Positions 5,983 through 7,756 of a DNA stretch of 7,756 bases are shown here, piece by piece (positions within the stretch are counted from its first letter, which is position 1; each line of letters begins with the position of its first letter). The stretch comes from an uncultured Oscillospiraceae bacterium (GTDB lineage: Bacteria; Bacillota; Clostridia; Oscillospirales; Ruminococcaceae), in NCBI GenBank assembly GCA_910584715.1, contig CAJUAN010000053.1:1-7756 (forward strand). Reading direction: 5' to 3'. Under the pieces are notes generated by a model. The model saw nothing but the letters and a program-made list of their open reading frames with translations, searched no databases and was not told the DNA's origin. A program made the translations under genes and the position numbers.

Positions 5983-6474
5983 ATGGACGGCGGCGAAAAA
6001 ACACTTTTGGAAAGCTTTGAACAGGCTGTGGAGGATTATTCCGATACGGTAACAGGTCTTTGTCTGCTTCGTCTCGGCAGCAGACAGGACGCCGAGGACT
6101 GTTACCAGAACGTTTTCCTGAAGCTTTTTAAAAACGCGGATATGCTGTCAGCCGACCCCGAACATCTGAAAGCGTGGCTTATCAGGGTAACGGTCAACGA
6201 GTGCAAGAACCAGCTTCGTTTCCGTTTCCGCCATAAAACCGAACCGCTCGAATTTATCGAAGCGTATTGGGAGGACAGCCACGAACGTCTCATTATTGAG
6301 CGTATAATGTCCATGCCGCCCGTTTACCGCGAAGCGCTATGGCTGCACTGCTTCTGCGGCTATAAGCTTACGGAGCTGTCAAAGCTGCTGGGGTGCGGCG
6401 AAAACACTCTCAAAAGCAGGCTCAGGCGCGGCAGGGAAATGCTTAAAGACCTGCTTGACGATGATGAACAGTAA
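5983..6474 (+). CDS. ECF-type RNA polymerase sigma-70 family factor
   Basis: This 163-residue protein has the two domains of an extracytoplasmic-function sigma factor and would direct RNA polymerase to a stress or envelope regulon. Region 2 runs from about 15 to 80, with the core-binding segment DAEDCYQNVFLKLF (36-49) and WLIRVTVNECKNQ. Region 4 runs from about 104 to 157, with MPPVYREALWL and the helix-turn-helix LTELSKLLGCGENTLKSRLRRGRE (129-152), which reads the -35 element. I chose ATG 5983 because GGAGGT (5971-5976) lies 6 bases upstream; the in-frame TTG at 5965 would put that site inside the gene. Six cysteines (27, 40, 74, 123, 125, 138), including HCFCG beside the helix-turn-helix, are unusual. 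It is followed after 20 bases by its likely anti-sigma partner. Confidence 0.93.
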   Translation: MDGGEKTLLESFEQAVEDYSDTVTGLCLLRLGSRQDAEDCYQNVFLKLFKNADMLSADPEHLKAWLIRVTVNECKNQLRFRFRHKTEPLEFIEAYWEDSHERLIIERIMSMPPVYREALWLHCFCGYKLTELSKLLGCGENTLKSRLRRGREMLKDLLDDDEQ

Positions 6475-6494
6475 CAGATAAAAGGAGAATTGCC

Positions 6495-7652
6495 ATGAAT
6501 AAATTAAAAAATATTTTCGGGAAAATAACAACTCCCGCCGAATGGAAAACAAGGCTTTTCAGAGAGGCGGAGGAAACCGTCCCGACCCAAAAGCCGAGCC
6601 GTACGCCGATAAGAAAAACAGCAGCGGTCATAATGGCTGCCGCGGCTGTACTGGCAGTATCCGTAACGGCTGCCGCTGTCACGGGATTTTTCGACCTTGG
6701 CTCCGTTATGCGGAATAAATTTGACGACGCTGTTTCCGCGGAAAAGCTTGCGGACGGCGAGTACCAGCCGCTGGACGTTTCCGCGGAGAACGATCTGCTG
6801 TCGGTAAAGGCTCTGGCGTTTATCGGCGACTACGAGGACTGCTATGTCATTCTCGAAGCCCGTTCAAAGCGATACGCCGACGATCTTAAAGAGCTGTCCT
6901 TAGGCGTTCTTACCTATAACGAGCTTTGCGAGGACACAAGCGACCTGGGGTACACCGCCTACAAGGGCGAGCCTGTTGCGGACGAAAACGGTGAAAAATC
7001 CTATATCTTCAAGATGAAGTGCTACCCCGCCTATACAGGACCCGCCGCCGAGAAGCAACTGAAGCTTTTCTTTGACATAAAATGGGTGGGCTATGAACGC
7101 GGGGCAAGGAAGATGTATTCCCGCACGTACACGAATTTGTCCCTTGACTTTGTTCCCGACGGAAGCGTTATCCGCAAGCCTGTTGAAATGAAGCTTGAAG
7201 CTCCTTCCCGCAGCAACGGCATTGACTGCACCGTGGAGAGGTTCGCTTCAACGGTTTACGCCACAAAGCTGGATATTTCCTACCCAATATACAAAAGCGC
7301 CTACGACAGCAACTGGGCTTTATGGGACGCAGGAAGAAAACAGGGCAGGACGCTGCTTGCCATACACGAGGGAAGTATTGAGCTTACCGATGAGTTCTGT
7401 CCTATAAAGCTTCGGGTGGACGGCGAACATGTTCCTCTTTTCAACAACACGAAATCGTGGTATCCAGGAGACGTTTTGGTTGATGAAAAAGGCGGCGGCG
7501 AGGGTATGCCTTACGGAATTTATGAGATCGAGGACGAAAATAAATTCCTTGTGGAGCTGCGTTTTGAGCATATTGATTTTGAAAACGCGGAGAGTATTGT
7601 CATTGAAATGCGGGACGGACTTGACCCAATGCGGGAGATTGTGATAAAATAA
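6495..7652 (+). CDS. Putative membrane-anchored anti-sigma factor
   Basis: The 385-residue protein has a cytoplasmic N-terminus of about 41 residues (with TPAEWKTRLFREAEE), one membrane segment at about 42-64 (Ala/Val-rich), and an extracytoplasmic part of about 320 residues. It follows the ECF sigma gene by 20 bases, with AAAGGAG upstream of its ATG, so the two are almost certainly co-transcribed. Topology and position indicate an anti-sigma factor that holds the sigma factor at the membrane until the outer domain senses a signal or is cut. The first 64 residues have no Cys or His, so this is not a zinc-binding (ZAS) anti-sigma. The architecture recalls the DUF4179 group, but I cannot confirm membership. 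The outer domain has five cysteines, in DYEDCY, NELCED, KMKCYP, GIDCTV and DEFCPI. The signal is unknown. Confidence 0.8.
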   Translation: MNKLKNIFGKITTPAEWKTRLFREAEETVPTQKPSRTPIRKTAAVIMAAAAVLAVSVTAAAVTGFFDLGSVMRNKFDDAVSAEKLADGEYQPLDVSAENDLLSVKALAFIGDYEDCYVILEARSKRYADDLKELSLGVLTYNELCEDTSDLGYTAYKGEPVADENGEKSYIFKMKCYPAYTGPAAEKQLKLFFDIKWVGYERGARKMYSRTYTNLSLDFVPDGSVIRKPVEMKLEAPSRSNGIDCTVERFASTVYATKLDISYPIYKSAYDSNWALWDAGRKQGRTLLAIHEGSIELTDEFCPIKLRVDGEHVPLFNNTKSWYPGDVLVDEKGGGEGMPYGIYEIEDENKFLVELRFEHIDFENAESIVIEMRDGLDPMREIVIK

Positions 7653-7685
7653 TAGTGATAAATTTTTGTTTATCGCACGAACTTA

Positions 7686-7720
7686 ATAACCCCGCCAGAG
7701 TTTAGCTGGTCAAGCTGAGC
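7686..7720 (-). repeat. Right copy of the edge inverted repeat
   Basis: This is the partner of 2-36 in inverted orientation (31 of 35 identical; the run 7702-7720 is exact). It lies 33 bases after the stop codon of the anti-sigma-like gene. Unlike the left copy, its outward continuation is visible here and contains two hairpins. Confidence 0.85.
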
Positions 7721-7755
7721 ACAGCTTGCGGGGGTCAAGGGGGCAGAGCCCCTTG
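7711..7755. repeat. Tandem hairpins on the outer side of the right repeat
   Basis: CAAGCTG (7711-7717) pairs with CAGCTTG (7722-7728) around AGCA. CAAGGGG (7736-7742) then pairs with CCCCTTG (7749-7755) around GCAGAG. GGTCAAG occurs in both units (7708-7714 and 7733-7739). The window ends one base after the second hairpin, so a T-run that would make it a terminator cannot be checked. The G- and C-rich second hairpin is typical of dispersed palindromic repeats. Confidence 0.6.
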
Positions 7756-7756
7756 T

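Noticed and set aside
7655..7676. Hairpin just after the anti-sigma-like gene
   Set aside because: The stem is about 8 bp and AT-rich, the T-run is in the loop and none follows the stem, so it is not a convincing terminator.
1..7756. Whole window as a composite transposon or genomic island
   Set aside because: There is no transposase, integrase, resolvase or tRNA attachment site, rsmA is a housekeeping gene, and base composition looks even across genes. The edge repeats alone do not support it.

Overview
The window looks like chromosomal DNA from a Gram-positive anaerobe of class Clostridia, probably a gut Ruminococcus or another member of the Oscillospirales. This placement is an inference. 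It rests on strong sigma-A type promoters with 17-bp spacers, AGGAG-type ribosome binding sites, an ECF sigma factor paired with a single-pass membrane anti-sigma-like protein, and a large lipoprotein ending in a 'KPVIYLYPE' domain of a kind I associate with clostridial surface proteins. Six protein genes are supported. I see no rRNA, tRNA, CRISPR array, transposase, integrase or phage gene.

Layout. Positions 1-206 hold one copy of a repeat, a strong promoter and a 5'-UTR stem-loop. They lead into a single-gene unit for an SDR-family oxidoreductase (207-950), which ends at a long stem-loop terminator (1027-1071). A gene-free stretch of about 590 bases follows. It holds an inverted repeat around that terminator, some small hairpins, and then a promoter whose spacer is a 17-bp palindrome. 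That promoter drives a two-gene unit: a membrane protein of the heparan-alpha-glucosaminide N-acetyltransferase/DUF1624 type (1539-2369), then rsmA/ksgA for 16S rRNA dimethylation (2406-3266). A bidirectional terminator (3286-3320) separates rsmA from the converging 788-residue lipoprotein gene (3331-5697, minus strand).

The lipoprotein gene is divergent from a sigma factor / anti-sigma-like gene pair (5983-6474 and 6495-7652). The 285-bp region between them is dense with signals: a minus-strand promoter for the lipoprotein, a vegetative promoter for the sigma gene, a candidate ECF-type autoregulatory promoter nearer the sigma gene, and an 11-bp perfect inverted repeat. The sigma/anti-sigma pair is probably an envelope-sensing module. 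Whether the lipoprotein belongs to its regulon is open.

The most unusual structural signal is at the two edges. Positions 2-36 and 7686-7720 are inverted copies of the same sequence, identical at 31 of 35 positions. A 17-nt partial copy (15 of 17) also lies on the -35 box of the SDR promoter. With no recombinase in view and ordinary housekeeping genes inside, I favour a dispersed intergenic repeat, perhaps one that ended an assembly contig at both sides, over transposon ends. I did not find a clear new multi-gene system. The best candidates for undescribed biology are this repeat, the divergent control region and the lipoprotein.
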